Shown here piece by piece: positions 52,331 through 61,168 of a DNA stretch of 64,000 nucleotides (position 1 is the stretch's first letter; each line of letters begins with the position of its first letter). The DNA comes from UBA10908 sp964608965 (GTDB lineage Bacteria > Bacillota > Clostridia > Peptostreptococcales > Anaerovoracaceae), in the NCBI GenBank assembly GCA_964608965.1, contig CAZSPZ010000002.1:1-64000 (forward strand), in the 5' to 3' direction. The position numbers and the translations under genes were made by a program. The notes beneath the pieces are model-generated. The model saw only the letters and a program-made list of their open reading frames with translations. It was not told the origin of the DNA and made no database searches.

Positions 52331-53380
52331 TTACTCCAGACCACTTCTGATGAACGCCATAGCCTCTGATACAGGCATGGGTTTTAAGATACATTCTCCG
52401 ATTTTTTTAGGTAGTACAAGCGTGATGGTATTGCCTCTGCGTTTTTTATCCGAGGAAATCTTCTCCAGAATAATGTCTGCGTTGTCATCGCATTCTGTGG
52501 GAAGGTGATGCACTTTTAACACATCGATGACTTTGCGCGCGAAGCCCTTGTCCGCGATCTTGTTTTTTTCTGCCGCTCTGGACATAACAGCCATCCCTAT
52601 GGCCACGGCAGACCCGTGGCTGACGGTATAATCGCTGCACTTTTCTACGGCATGAGCGACGGTGTGTCCAAAATTGAGCAAAGCGCGAACGCCGGTTTCT
52701 TTTTCATCTTCCCCGACAATACATGCCTTTATAAAAACGCTGCGCCGAATCACTTCCTGCACATCGAAAGTTTTACTGCCGAGCATGTCGAAAAGTTCTG
52801 CATCTTTCAGAACGCCGCATTTAACTGCTTCGGCGATGCCGTCGGAAAAAATCTCTTCCGGGAGCGTTTCAAGTGTCTTCGTATCGCAAAGGACTAATCG
52901 AGGTTGCCAGAAGGCGCCTGCGAGGTTTTTTCCCATGCTTAAGTTTACACCGGTTTTTCCTCCCACGGAAGAATCGACTGCGGCCAGCAAAGTGGTCGGA
53001 AGTTGTATGAAACGAATCCCCCGCATATAACAAGCGGCGGCAAACCCGGCTAAATCGCCTGTTATGCCGCCGCCGAGAGCGGCAATGAAGTCGTTTCGAT
53101 CAAAATTGCTGCGGGCAAGAAACTCCAGCAATTGAGAAACCGTCGTCATCGTCTTATGGTTTTCCCCATGGGGAAATACAAACTTTTTCACGCAAAATCC
53201 TGCGTCGGTCATCGATTTTTCCACGACAGAAGAATAAAGCCTGTCCACATTGTCGTCCGTTACAATGCAAACATTGCACGGATCGGCGATACGGCTTGTC
53301 ATCTCTCCTGCCGCAGCGAGCATATTTTCAGAAATTATGACGGAATATTTTCCGGACGTGTTTACTTCTACGGTTTTCAT
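52331..53380 (-). CDS. aroB: 3-Dehydroquinate synthase
   Basis: A 349-residue NAD- and metal-dependent enzyme for step two. NAD-binding GGGITGDLAGFAA, VDSSVGGKTGVN and the metal-ligand His residues in NFGHTVAHAVE are intact. Its ATG overlaps the tyrA stop (ATGA), so translation is coupled. Confidence 0.97.
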   Translation of the reverse strand: MKTVEVNTSGKYSVIISENMLAAAGEMTSRIADPCNVCIVTDDNVDRLYSSVVEKSMTDAGFCVKKFVFPHGENHKTMTTVSQLLEFLARSNFDRNDFIAALGGGITGDLAGFAAACYMRGIRFIQLPTTLLAAVDSSVGGKTGVNLSMGKNLAGAFWQPRLVLCDTKTLETLPEEIFSDGIAEAVKCGVLKDAELFDMLGSKTFDVQEVIRRSVFIKACIVGEDEKETGVRALLNFGHTVAHAVEKCSDYTVSHGSAVAIGMAVMSRAAEKNKIADKGFARKVIDVLKVHHLPTECDDNADIILEKISSDKKRRGNTITLVLPKKIGECILKPMPVSEAMAFIRSGLE

Positions 53381-54225
53381 TCCGCCATGTCCTCTCTGTC
53401 CGCAAGTTCTTTCAACTCTCTGCCTTGTTTCAGAAGATCTCTCAGTTCTTGAATGTTTTGTGCGACGATTGCCTGCTTGTATTGAACGAGGTGATCGATC
53501 ATGGAATCTATTTCAGATACAAGGTTTTCGCTGTTTTCTGCAAACAGCTCGCTCCACATGTATTCGTTCAGTCTGGCTACTCTGGTCATATCTTTATAGC
53601 TTCCCGCGGAAAAACCGTGCTGACTCTGTGCGGTAGGACTTTTTATATACGCGCTGGAAACAACGTGGGCCAGTTGAGACGTAAAAGCAATTCTTTTATC
53701 GTGCTCTTTGGCTGTCGTAATTTCAATATTTCCAAAGCCGAGTGCTCCCCAGAACTTCTTTATTTCCTGCAGCTTTTCCAAGGGCAATCCTTTGGGCGGT
53801 ACGAGGATGATGGAAGAGTTTTTAAACATGGAGCCCTGAGCGTTGTCAAACCCCCAGCGCTCTACGCCGGCCATGGGATGCGCGCCTATAAAGCAGAATC
53901 CCTTTTCCTGTGCGTAAGGAAACAGTTCATCGCAAATATACTCTTTGATTCCGCCGCAATCCATCACAAGACATTCTTTCTTGAAGAGATGACTGTGATC
54001 TTTTACCCAGCTTACAATGTCTTTGGGGTAAAGCGCGACGATGATCATATCGCAAACGCTGATGCGATCTTCTGTAAGTTCAAGGTCGATGGCTTCCAGC
54101 AATTTCGCCTTATTGGTCGTGCTGGCGTTCATGTCGTACCCAAGGACAGTGTTTGTGGTTTCGCGTTTAATTGATTTTGCGATGGAACCTCCGATAAGGC
54201 CCAATCCTACGATGCCGATATTCAT
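53377..54225 (-). CDS. tyrA: Prephenate dehydrogenase
   Basis: A 282-residue NAD(P)-dependent enzyme on the Tyr branch. The N-terminal GIVGLGLIGGSIAKSIK is the dinucleotide-binding loop, and GAHPMAGVERWGF carries the catalytic His. The C-terminal helical domain is complete, but no ACT domain follows, so Tyr feedback through an ACT domain is not expected. It begins 10 nt after aroF. Confidence 0.95.
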   Translation of the reverse strand: MNIGIVGLGLIGGSIAKSIKRETTNTVLGYDMNASTTNKAKLLEAIDLELTEDRISVCDMIIVALYPKDIVSWVKDHSHLFKKECLVMDCGGIKEYICDELFPYAQEKGFCFIGAHPMAGVERWGFDNAQGSMFKNSSIILVPPKGLPLEKLQEIKKFWGALGFGNIEITTAKEHDKRIAFTSQLAHVVSSAYIKSPTAQSQHGFSAGSYKDMTRVARLNEYMWSELFAENSENLVSEIDSMIDHLVQYKQAIVAQNIQELRDLLKQGRELKELADREDMAE

Positions 54226-54235
54226 TGCGTTCTCC

Positions 54236-55261
54236 TTACTGCTTGTTCATTTCCTCTGACTTCATCGAAAAGGGTCTGATTGCAAAGACAGCTCGCGCCA
54301 CGTCTGCAAATTTCTCCGGCGTAAGCGACTGGGCTCCGTCACAAAGAGCATGTTGGGGATCGTTGTGCACTTCGATCATCAGTCCGTCTGCGCCTGCCGC
54401 TGTAGCTGCTAGTGAGAGCGGTTTAACGAGCTCCGCAATACCCGATGCATGACTGGGGTCGATCATAATAGGCAGGTGGGTTTTCTTTTTCAGCACAGGA
54501 ATCGCGGAGATGTCCAGCGTGTTTCTTGTGGAAGTTTCGAAGGTTCTGATACCTCTTTCGCACAGGACGATATTTTCGTTGCCTCCGGCCATGATATATT
54601 CGGCACTCATCAGCAATTCGTCGATCGTGTTGGCCAAGCCTCTTTTTAGCAGGATTGGTTTATTTATGTGCCCCAACTCCTTAAGAAGTTGGAAGTTTTG
54701 CATATTTCGGGCGCCGACCTGAATCATGTCCACTTCGTCAAAAAACTCCAGCTCTTTAATTTCCATGATTTCGGTAACCACGGGAAGGCCCGAAGCTTTT
54801 TTTGCCTTGATGAGCAATTTAATTCCGTCGCTTCCCAAACCCTGGAACGCATAAGGTGAAGTTCTCGGTTTAAATGCGCCGCCCCGAAGAAGCGTGGCTC
54901 CGGCCTCTTTTACTCCTTGCGCAACGCCTATCATCTGCTCTTCTGTCTCAATGGAACAAGGTCCGGCGCAAATGGCAAAGTGGCCGCCGCCGATTTTTAC
55001 CCCTCCGATATTTACAATGGTGTCATCGGGATGGAATTTCCGGTTCGCATTTTTGTAGGGTTCGCGTATGCGCTTTACATCTTCGACGATGTCCAGCGAG
55101 CGAATAAGATCCATATCGATTACAGACGTGTCTCCTACAAGACCCAGCACAAGATTGCTTTCTCCCAGGCTGGAATGGATGGTGATGTTTAGACTCTCCA
55201 GCCATGTGGTAAGGTTGTTTAATTGTTCCTGATCGGGTTGAGTTTTCAGTACGACTATCAT
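54236..55261 (-). CDS. aroF: DAHP synthase, type I-beta with N-terminal regulatory domain
   Basis: A 341-residue enzyme joining PEP and erythrose 4-phosphate, the entry step. Residues 1-75 form a ferredoxin-like/ACT-like regulatory domain (IVVLKTQPDQEQLNNL), followed by the barrel with AGPCSIET, LRGGAFKPRTSPYAFQG (PEP-site Lys/Arg), KRGLANT and MIDPSHASG. The N-terminal domain in this family senses Phe and/or Tyr. It is the first gene of the eight-gene operon and lies directly behind the attenuator. Confidence 0.95.
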   Translation of the reverse strand: MIVVLKTQPDQEQLNNLTTWLESLNITIHSSLGESNLVLGLVGDTSVIDMDLIRSLDIVEDVKRIREPYKNANRKFHPDDTIVNIGGVKIGGGHFAICAGPCSIETEEQMIGVAQGVKEAGATLLRGGAFKPRTSPYAFQGLGSDGIKLLIKAKKASGLPVVTEIMEIKELEFFDEVDMIQVGARNMQNFQLLKELGHINKPILLKRGLANTIDELLMSAEYIMAGGNENIVLCERGIRTFETSTRNTLDISAIPVLKKKTHLPIMIDPSHASGIAELVKPLSLAATAAGADGLMIEVHNDPQHALCDGAQSLTPEKFADVARAVFAIRPFSMKSEEMNKQ

Positions 55262-55280
55262 TTTAAGAACCTCCGGTTAT

Positions 55281-55315
55281 AAAAAAAACTCCCAAGCGTT
55301 CTGCTTCGGAGTTGC
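55281..55315 (-). terminator. Attenuator terminator of the aromatic operon
   Basis: Minus strand: AACTCCGAAGC - AGAAC loop - GCTTGGGAGTT (one mismatch in 11 bp), then a run of eight T, ending about 20 nt before the aroF ATG. Its GCAGAACGC segment (55304-55296) is fully complementary to GCGTTCTGC (55377-55369) inside the leader ORF, giving an alternative antiterminator helix. Confidence 0.9.
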
Positions 55316-55352
55316 AATCCATTTTGTAAAGCGGGTAGGCTATACGAACGAG

Positions 55353-55451
55353 TTACTCATCTCTATTGGCAGAACGCAAAGAAACTTTGCTAAAGTAATA
55401 TCCTGCAAAGTTAAAGTAAAAGTATCCTGCTTCGTAGTTGAGATGGTTCAT
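55353..55451 (-). CDS. Phe/Tyr-rich leader peptide of the aromatic operon
   Basis: A 32-codon ORF with AGGAG about 10 nt before its ATG. Between residues 6 and 20 it has 5 Tyr and 4 Phe (for example EAGYFYFNFAGYYF). It ends in TAA before the terminator. A ribosome stalled at these codons leaves 55369-55377 free to pair with the terminator arm and keep transcription going; a ribosome reaching the stop covers that strand and the terminator forms. Direct sequence evidence for all parts; the mechanism follows the classic attenuation model. Confidence 0.92.
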   Translation of the reverse strand: MNHLNYEAGYFYFNFAGYYFSKVSLRSANRDE

Positions 55452-55481
55452 ATCGTTAGATCTCCTGTATTTATGGGTTGT

Positions 55482-55510
55482 ATGTTAGCATAAATACAGA
55501 AACCTGTAAA
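55482..55510 (-). promoter_or_regulatory. Promoter of the aromatic operon
   Basis: Minus strand: TTTACA (55510-55505), 17-nt spacer, TAACAT (55487-55482) with extended TGC before it. The transcription start near 55475 leaves about 25 nt ahead of the leader ORF. Confidence 0.78.
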
Positions 55511-55521
55511 GCAGAATCTTT

Positions 55522-55553
55522 GTAAAAGCGGTCTTTGCTTTCGCAAAGACCGC
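55522..55553 (-). terminator. Terminator of the PatB/MalY gene
   Basis: Perfect 11-bp stem (GCGGTCTTTGC and complement) with a 4-nt loop at 55528-55553, followed on the minus strand by TTTTAC. It insulates the aromatic operon promoter from the gene upstream. Confidence 0.8.
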
Positions 55554-55567
55554 CGCAGAAGTTTTTA

Positions 55568-56734
55568 TTATAATTTTTTAATTTCTCTGATGATGGATTG
55601 AACTGCCTGATCCACCAGTTCGTGGGTCGTTGCAAGGTTCATCCGGACAAACGGCAGGAAGTGGTCGCCGCCGAACCATTCGCCATAGTCGAATGCGATG
55701 CCGCATTTGTCCTGCATAAAGGTTTTGATTTCTTCCTGTGTCTTAAAGTATTTTTCGAAATTCATCCAAAGCAGGTAAGTGCCCTGAAGATCCGCAACTT
55801 GTACATCGGGAATTTCTTTTGCAAATGTATCGCGAACATATTTGAAATTATCATAAATCTGAGCTTTGATCTCTTCCAGCCAGGCACGACCGCCTTTGTA
55901 AGCCGCTTCTACAGCAACAAAGCCGAATGCATTACCGTCGTACGTATGGATTCTGTTCATGAAATCCTTATATTTTGCACGGAGGGTTTCGTCGGGAATA
56001 ATGATGATGGAGTTTTGAAGTCCGGCGAGGTTGAAAGTTTTTGACGCTGCTGTCATGGTGATGCAGAAACTGTCGTAGTCGCCCAATGTTGCCGTGGGAT
56101 AATGCTTGTTGTCGCCGAATACGAAGTCCTGATGGATTTCGTCGGAGATGACGAGCACGTTATGCTTGCGGCAGATTTCCATAAGCTGTTTTATTTCTTC
56201 GGGCTTCCATACGCGTCCGATTGGATTGTGCGGGGAAGACATGATAAAGAGTTTCACATCGTTATCCACGATATCTTTTTCAAATTTGGCGAAATCGATG
56301 GTATATTCCATTCCGTTTCGAATCAGATCGCTCTGGATGATCTTTCTGTCGTTCCATTTTGCGGCGTTCAGCATGGGATAATATACAGGAGTCAGAACGA
56401 TGACGGCGTCATCCGGTTTTGTGTGGAAAAGGAGAACCCAGTTAAATGCGGGAACTACGCCCGGAGCGAAGCAGATCCATTCCTTTTTGACGTCGTAGTT
56501 AAAATACTTCTTTTCCCATTCGATAATCGAATCGTAATAACCCTGACCCGGGGAGTAGTATCCAAAGGCTGCCGTTTCAATGTAATTCATTAAAGCGTCT
56601 TTGATACAAGGGGCTTCTTTAAAGTCCATGTCTGCAACCCACATGGCCAAAAGATTCGGGTTTCCGAACTGCGAATCCAGTGCGTCCCATTTGGCACAAT
56701 TGGTTCCTTTTCTGTCAATGTACTTTAGCGTCAT
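55568..56734 (-). CDS. MalY/PatB-family PLP enzyme (cystathionine beta-lyase/aminotransferase)
   Basis: A 388-residue fold-type I PLP enzyme. SSPHNPIGRVWKPEE and VISDEIHQDFVF are the cofactor-site motifs, and the Schiff-base Lys is in TAASKTFNLAGLQNS. PatB/MalY proteins cleave the C-S bond of cystathionine or cysteine derivatives, and some act as regulators. An aminotransferase for phenylpyruvate and hydroxyphenylpyruvate is otherwise missing next to the aromatic operon, but this branch is usually a lyase, so I do not assign that role. GGAGG precedes the ATG. Confidence 0.88.
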   Translation of the reverse strand: MTLKYIDRKGTNCAKWDALDSQFGNPNLLAMWVADMDFKEAPCIKDALMNYIETAAFGYYSPGQGYYDSIIEWEKKYFNYDVKKEWICFAPGVVPAFNWVLLFHTKPDDAVIVLTPVYYPMLNAAKWNDRKIIQSDLIRNGMEYTIDFAKFEKDIVDNDVKLFIMSSPHNPIGRVWKPEEIKQLMEICRKHNVLVISDEIHQDFVFGDNKHYPTATLGDYDSFCITMTAASKTFNLAGLQNSIIIIPDETLRAKYKDFMNRIHTYDGNAFGFVAVEAAYKGGRAWLEEIKAQIYDNFKYVRDTFAKEIPDVQVADLQGTYLLWMNFEKYFKTQEEIKTFMQDKCGIAFDYGEWFGGDHFLPFVRMNLATTHELVDQAVQSIIREIKKL

Positions 56735-56784
56735 GATAATTCCTCCTAAGAACTATTCTCAGTAATATTGTATCCGTATTTCAG

Positions 56785-56809
56785 AGAGCTGCGAGGCAAA
56801 CAGCTCTCG
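56785..56809. other. Hairpin in the leader of the PatB/MalY gene
   Basis: GAGAGCTG and its complement CAGCTCTC separated by 9 nt, about 50 nt upstream of the PatB/MalY start on the divergent side. Role unknown; it could be an operator for a dimeric regulator. Confidence 0.35.
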
Positions 56810-56872
56810 TTAACTCTGGTGAATATGATATCAAAAAGTGAGGAATATCGCAAGGCATTCGGTCCTATATTA

Positions 56873-56901
56873 TTGTATCTGCCCTAAAATTACGGTATTA
56901 T
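56873..56901 (+). promoter_or_regulatory. Promoter of the OPT transporter gene
   Basis: TTGTAT (56873-56878), 17-nt spacer, TATTAT (56896-56901), about 55 nt before the start codon. Confidence 0.55.
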
Positions 56902-56957
56902 ATGCACACAGGGCACGAAGGAACAAATTCTACCGTGACCCGCGAAAGGAGAATATC

Positions 56958-58607
56958 ATGTCACACAATCAAAAAGTCAAAAAATCGGAGGTACTGTTTA
57001 AAGAGCAATTCACCGCTCGGGGAATGATCATCGGAGCGCTTGGCGCAGCCATACTAACGACCAGCTCTATGTACGTAGCGCTAAAATTGGGCGCATTACC
57101 CTGGCCAATCATCTTCGTCGCTTTAGTTTCCATGTTTTCACTGAAAACTCTGGGCAAAAGCAACATCAACGAAATCAACGTAACCCACACTGCCATGTCG
57201 GCGGGGGCGATGGTCGCCGGTGGCGTTGCCTTTACGATTCCCGGCCTCTATATGCTCAATCCGGATACGGAACTCAGCATGGGCACATTGCTGATTGTTA
57301 CGCTTGGAGGCGTGCTTTTAGGACTCATATTTACGGGAATCATATATCATCATTTTATCGTTGAACGAGAACTCTCCTATCCGATGGGCCAAGCTGCCGC
57401 AGACACGCTTCTGATCGGGGACGAAGGCGGAAAGAAATCCGTCACGCTGTTTTCGGCTTTTGGAGCTTCGGCTCTTTTTACTTTTCTGAGAGATAAACTT
57501 CTTCTCATTCCGACAACGCTTACCGTCAGCGGCAATCTTATCAATGCAGGAGTTCAGGCGTTTGTCTGGCTTTCTCCCATGTTGGTGGCCGTGGGATATA
57601 TCATAGGGCCTCTTTATATATTCGTCTGGTTCCTTGGCGCCTTGATCGGAGATATCGGGGTCGTGGTAACGGGGGTGCAGGCCGGCTGGTGGGATTTGGC
57701 AACCGCCTCGGCAATAAAAACTTCGCTGGGAATCGGCGTCATGGTCGGTTGTGGCGTAGGTGTCGTTTTAAAGGGCATTCTGCCTTCGGCCAAGGAGATG
57801 TTTTCCAAAGTTTTAAGCAAGGACAACAGGGAAAACGCCATGAATATTCGCATAGCCCCCTTCGTTTTGGTGGCTTGTGCGTTCCTCTTCACTTTTGCTG
57901 TGGGCTTGAGCGTTCCGGCCAGTATATTGACGATTATCGGCGTGTGGCTTGCTTGCTCCATGTCTGCTCAAGTCGTGGGACAGTCGGGTATTAATCCCAT
58001 GGAAGTCTTTGGCGTCATCGTGCTTTTATTGATCCGACTCGTGAGCGAACTGTCACAACCGCAAGCATTTTTCGTTGCGGCCATCGTAGCGGTTGGGTGC
58101 GGCCTCGCCGGGGATGTGATGAATGATTTTAAAGCCGGCCATATTTTAAAGAGCAATCCCAAAGCGCAGTGGATGGCCGAATGCATAGGCGGTATCATCG
58201 GAGCTTTTGTTTCCACGGGAGTTTTCTATGTGATCATAACGGCCTACGGAGCGGAGGCTTTCGGGGCGAACGGTTTATTCCCGGCACCCCAGGCAAGCAT
58301 GGTTGCAGCCATGGTGGGCGGCATACCTCACATGACATCATTTTTGATAGGACTTGCAGTCGGTGTCGTGCTTTATGTGATGAATGTACCGGTCATGACA
58401 TTGGGATTGGGAATTTATCTTCCGTTTTATTTATCTCTTACCGCTATGATAGGAGGACTGCTGAAGCTTGTCGTCAATAAATTCGCGCCGAAGTTTGCCG
58501 CGTCCGGGCTTGGAGATATCATCGCTCCGGGTCTTTTGGGAGGAGAAGCGGTCGTAGGGGTCATTCTTGCGCTCTTCCAGGCATTTTCGGGTATAGCTTC
58601 AATGTAA
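56958..58607 (+). CDS. OPT-family oligopeptide/metal-chelate transporter
   Basis: A 549-residue membrane protein with about 14 hydrophobic segments. The EQFTARGMIIGALGAAILTT start, the ISxN-like loops and SYPMGQAAADTLLIGDEGG are typical of bacterial OPT transporters, which move small peptides or metal chelates with protons. ATG 56958 has AAAGGAG 7 nt upstream; the longer frame to 56838 would overlap the promoter. The gene is followed 11 nt later by pyk, so the two probably share a transcript. Confidence 0.87.
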   Translation: MSHNQKVKKSEVLFKEQFTARGMIIGALGAAILTTSSMYVALKLGALPWPIIFVALVSMFSLKTLGKSNINEINVTHTAMSAGAMVAGGVAFTIPGLYMLNPDTELSMGTLLIVTLGGVLLGLIFTGIIYHHFIVERELSYPMGQAAADTLLIGDEGGKKSVTLFSAFGASALFTFLRDKLLLIPTTLTVSGNLINAGVQAFVWLSPMLVAVGYIIGPLYIFVWFLGALIGDIGVVVTGVQAGWWDLATASAIKTSLGIGVMVGCGVGVVLKGILPSAKEMFSKVLSKDNRENAMNIRIAPFVLVACAFLFTFAVGLSVPASILTIIGVWLACSMSAQVVGQSGINPMEVFGVIVLLLIRLVSELSQPQAFFVAAIVAVGCGLAGDVMNDFKAGHILKSNPKAQWMAECIGGIIGAFVSTGVFYVIITAYGAEAFGANGLFPAPQASMVAAMVGGIPHMTSFLIGLAVGVVLYVMNVPVMTLGLGIYLPFYLSLTAMIGGLLKLVVNKFAPKFAASGLGDIIAPGLLGGEAVVGVILALFQAFSGIASM

Positions 58608-58618
58608 GGAGAAAATTT

Positions 58619-60031
58619 ATGAGAAAAACAAAGATCGTATGCACCATCGGGCCTGCGTGTACCGACGAAGAAATACTGACAAGAATGTGTCTTGCGGGCA
58701 TGAATGTTGCGAGACTTAATTTTTCCCACGGCACCCATGCCGAACATCAGAAAAAAATAGATCTTATAAAAGGTGTACGGAAAAAATTAAATCTTCCGAT
58801 TGCAATTATGCTCGATACAAAAGGGCCGGAATATCGCATCAAGACGTTCAAAGAAGGGAAGATACATCTAAAAGAAGGTGATATTTTCACCTTTACCTCG
58901 GAGGAAATCCAGGGCGATCAGACGCGGGTATCCGTAAACTACAAAGATTTGGCAAAAGAACTTGTGTTGGGAGATCGGATCCTGCTGAATAACGGTTTGC
59001 TGATTTTCGAAGTAATAAAGCTGACGGATACGGACGCCGTATGCAAGACGATCGTCGGCGGCGATCTTTCTGACAGAAAAAGCATGAACTTTCCCAATAA
59101 AGTATTAAAGCAAATATACCTGAGCAGTCAGGATAAAGAAGATTTGCTGTTCGGTATAAAAAACGAAGTGGATTTTGTGGCCTGTTCCTTCGTTTCGATA
59201 CAACAGGACATCGAGGATGTAAGGGATTTTTTAAGCGCAAACGGCGGGGAAAAAATTGAATTGATCGCAAAGATCGAAAATCGATCGGGCGTGGATCATA
59301 TCGTCGAAATTTCCGAAGCATGCGACGGCATCATGATCGGCCGGGGAGATATGGGTGTCGAAATTCCTTTTGAACAGCTTCCCGCCATTCAAAAACATTT
59401 AATCACCAGCTGCAGGCTTCTTGGAAAGCGTGTCATCACAGCGACAGAAATGCTGGAATCGATGATTTATAATGCAAGGCCCACGAGAGCCGAAATATCC
59501 GACGTTGCCAACGCGGTGTACGACGGCACGAGCGCCATCATGCTTTCCGGAGAGACAGCCGTGGGCAAATACCCTGTGGAAACAGTCGAAACGATGGCCA
59601 GAATCGCAGCGGAAACCGAAAAGAACATCCACTATATAAGGCGCTTTCGAACGATGGAATTTTCCATTAAGGATATGACGGATGCCGTGTCCCATGCCGC
59701 ATGCAACCTTGCCATCGACATAGACGCCAAAGTAATCGTGTCCTGCACCATTTCGGGCATAACTGCCAGGATGATATCGCGTTTTCGCCCTCCGATCGAT
59801 ATCATTGCGCTTACGCCGCACGAAAGCACGTGGAGAAAACTTTCCATGTCCTGGGGCGTTACGCCGTTGATTGTTCCGGATATGAGCGCCACCGACGAAC
59901 TTTTAGACCTGGCGCAGCGCACCGCTGTCGCCGAGTGCCACCTTGAGCGCGGCGATAAAATTGTTATAACCGGCGGTATGACCAACGCCATATCGGGAAA
60001 CACAAACGTATTAAAAACCGCTTGCATTTAG
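58619..60031 (+). CDS. pyk: Pyruvate kinase
   Basis: A 470-residue pyruvate kinase: KIVCTIGPA at the N-terminus, LDTKGPEYR for substrate and K+ binding, and GIMIGRGDMGVEIPFEQLP as the active-site segment. The C-terminal allosteric domain is present, but the extra PEP-utiliser-like domain of Bacillus Pyk is absent. It makes ATP and pyruvate from PEP. AAGGAG precedes the ATG by 7 nt. Confidence 0.96.
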   Translation: MRKTKIVCTIGPACTDEEILTRMCLAGMNVARLNFSHGTHAEHQKKIDLIKGVRKKLNLPIAIMLDTKGPEYRIKTFKEGKIHLKEGDIFTFTSEEIQGDQTRVSVNYKDLAKELVLGDRILLNNGLLIFEVIKLTDTDAVCKTIVGGDLSDRKSMNFPNKVLKQIYLSSQDKEDLLFGIKNEVDFVACSFVSIQQDIEDVRDFLSANGGEKIELIAKIENRSGVDHIVEISEACDGIMIGRGDMGVEIPFEQLPAIQKHLITSCRLLGKRVITATEMLESMIYNARPTRAEISDVANAVYDGTSAIMLSGETAVGKYPVETVETMARIAAETEKNIHYIRRFRTMEFSIKDMTDAVSHAACNLAIDIDAKVIVSCTISGITARMISRFRPPIDIIALTPHESTWRKLSMSWGVTPLIVPDMSATDELLDLAQRTAVAECHLERGDKIVITGGMTNAISGNTNVLKTACI

Positions 60032-60049
60032 AAACTTCCATGATATACT
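60022..60049 (+). promoter_or_regulatory. Promoter of rpsF-ssb-rpsR
   Basis: TTGCAT (60022-60027), 16-nt spacer, TATACT (60044-60049) with extended TGA before it. The -35 lies in the last codons of pyk. Confidence 0.7.
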
Positions 60050-60062
60050 GTTAGGGCATTCG

Positions 60063-60112
60063 TTCCGCGCAATCGCGGAAAATTGCTCTCTGCCACGGGG
60101 AGTCCGTGGCCA
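60063..60112 (+). promoter_or_regulatory. Two-hairpin 5' leader of rpsF
   Basis: TTCCGCG-CAAT-CGCGGAA (60063-60080) and GCCACGG-GGAGT-CCGTGGC (60092-60110) fill the leader between promoter and ribosome site. The rpsF operon is under feedback by the S6-S18 complex in several bacteria through a leader RNA; these stems are candidates, but I cannot match them to the published motif in detail. Confidence 0.45.
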
Positions 60113-60136
60113 TTAAGTCCATAGGGAGGTGAAATT

Positions 60137-60424
60137 TTGAATAAGTATGAGCTGATGTTTATCATCGATCCTATCTTAGATGGCGACAAGAAGGAAGCTG
60201 CGATCCAAACCGTAAAGGATATCATTGCAGCAGACGGCGAAGTCTCCGCTGTAGATATTTGGGGTACGAAAAGGCTTGCTTATCCAATCCGAAAGAAGAA
60301 CGAAGGATACTATGTCGTGGTTAAATTTACGGCAAGCCCCGAGCTTCCAAAGGAACTGGATAGAAGACTGAAGATTTCTGATAACTACATGAGACATCTC
60401 ATCATCAATAAAGATGAGATGTAA
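60137..60424 (+). CDS. rpsF: 30S ribosomal protein S6
   Basis: A 95-residue S6 (NKYELMFIIDPIL; DIWGTKRLAYPIRKKNEGYYVVVKF; NYMRHLIINKDE). It pairs with S18 on the 30S platform. The start is TTG at 60137 with GGGAGG about 8 nt upstream, unusual for a ribosomal gene. First of the rpsF-ssb-rpsR operon. Confidence 0.96.
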   Translation: MNKYELMFIIDPILDGDKKEAAIQTVKDIIAADGEVSAVDIWGTKRLAYPIRKKNEGYYVVVKFTASPELPKELDRRLKISDNYMRHLIINKDEM

Positions 60425-60439
60425 GAAGGCGGTGGAAGT

Positions 60440-60862
60440 ATGAATTCGGTATCATTGATCGGAAGATTAACAAAGGATCCGGAAGTCCGCTACGGCGCGG
60501 AAAGCCAGACGGCGGTGGCCAGATTTTCTATAGCCATCGACAGAGGCAAGGATAAGAACGGCGAAAGCAGAGGGACGGACTTTCCGAACATCGTGTGTTT
60601 CGGAAAAACCGCAGAACTTGTGGAGCGCTTCGTATCCAAAGGTCGTTTAGTGGGTATTCAGGGAAGAATCCAAACCGGAAAATACGAAAAAGACGGACGT
60701 ACCGTCTACACTACCGATGTACTCGCAGATCGAGTCGAATTTTTAGACTGGGGAGACAAGAACGAGGGCGGCGGAGCACAGCAGACAGCTGGATCTTCAA
60801 AAGCTGCTTCCGACGTTCCAGAAGGCTTCGGTGCATTAACCGATGACGACATCCCCTTCTAA
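60440..60862 (+). CDS. ssb: Single-stranded DNA-binding protein
   Basis: A 140-residue SSB. The OB fold covers residues 1-105 (NSVSLIGRLTKDPEVRYG; FPNIVCFGKTAELVERFVSKGRLVGIQGRIQ), followed by a short Gly/Gln/Ser linker and the conserved acidic tail DDDIPF that recruits partner proteins. It lies between rpsF and rpsR, as in other Firmicutes. Confidence 0.97.
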   Translation: MNSVSLIGRLTKDPEVRYGAESQTAVARFSIAIDRGKDKNGESRGTDFPNIVCFGKTAELVERFVSKGRLVGIQGRIQTGKYEKDGRTVYTTDVLADRVEFLDWGDKNEGGGAQQTAGSSKAASDVPEGFGALTDDDIPF

Positions 60863-60894
60863 GCACAATCTAAGAATAGGAGGAAGACCATAGA

Positions 60895-61158
60895 ATGGAA
60901 AGAGATAGAGAAGGCGGAAAAAAGAGAAGCTACGGCGGTGGCGGCGGAATGAGAAAAAAGAAAGTATGCCAATTCTGTGCCGATAAAACCGAAAGCATCG
61001 ATTACAAAGACGTTGACACTCTTAAAAAGTATGTAACAGAAAGAGGTAAGATTCTTCCCAAGAGAATTACCGGAACCTGTGCGATGCACCAAAGAGAAGT
61101 GACAACAGCTATTAAAAGAGCCAGAATCGTAGCGCTTCTGCCCTACGACGCAGACTGA
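60895..61158 (+). CDS. rpsR: 30S ribosomal protein S18
   Basis: An 87-residue S18 with an 18-residue Gly/Arg/Lys-rich leader before RKKKVCQFCADKTESIDYKD and the C-terminal RARIVALLPYD. Cys residues of a zinc-type pair (CQFC) are kept. GGAGG lies about 10 nt before the ATG. A strong terminator follows. Confidence 0.96.
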   Translation: MERDREGGKKRSYGGGGGMRKKKVCQFCADKTESIDYKDVDTLKKYVTERGKILPKRITGTCAMHQREVTTAIKRARIVALLPYDAD

Positions 61159-61168
61159 TAAAAAGCTG

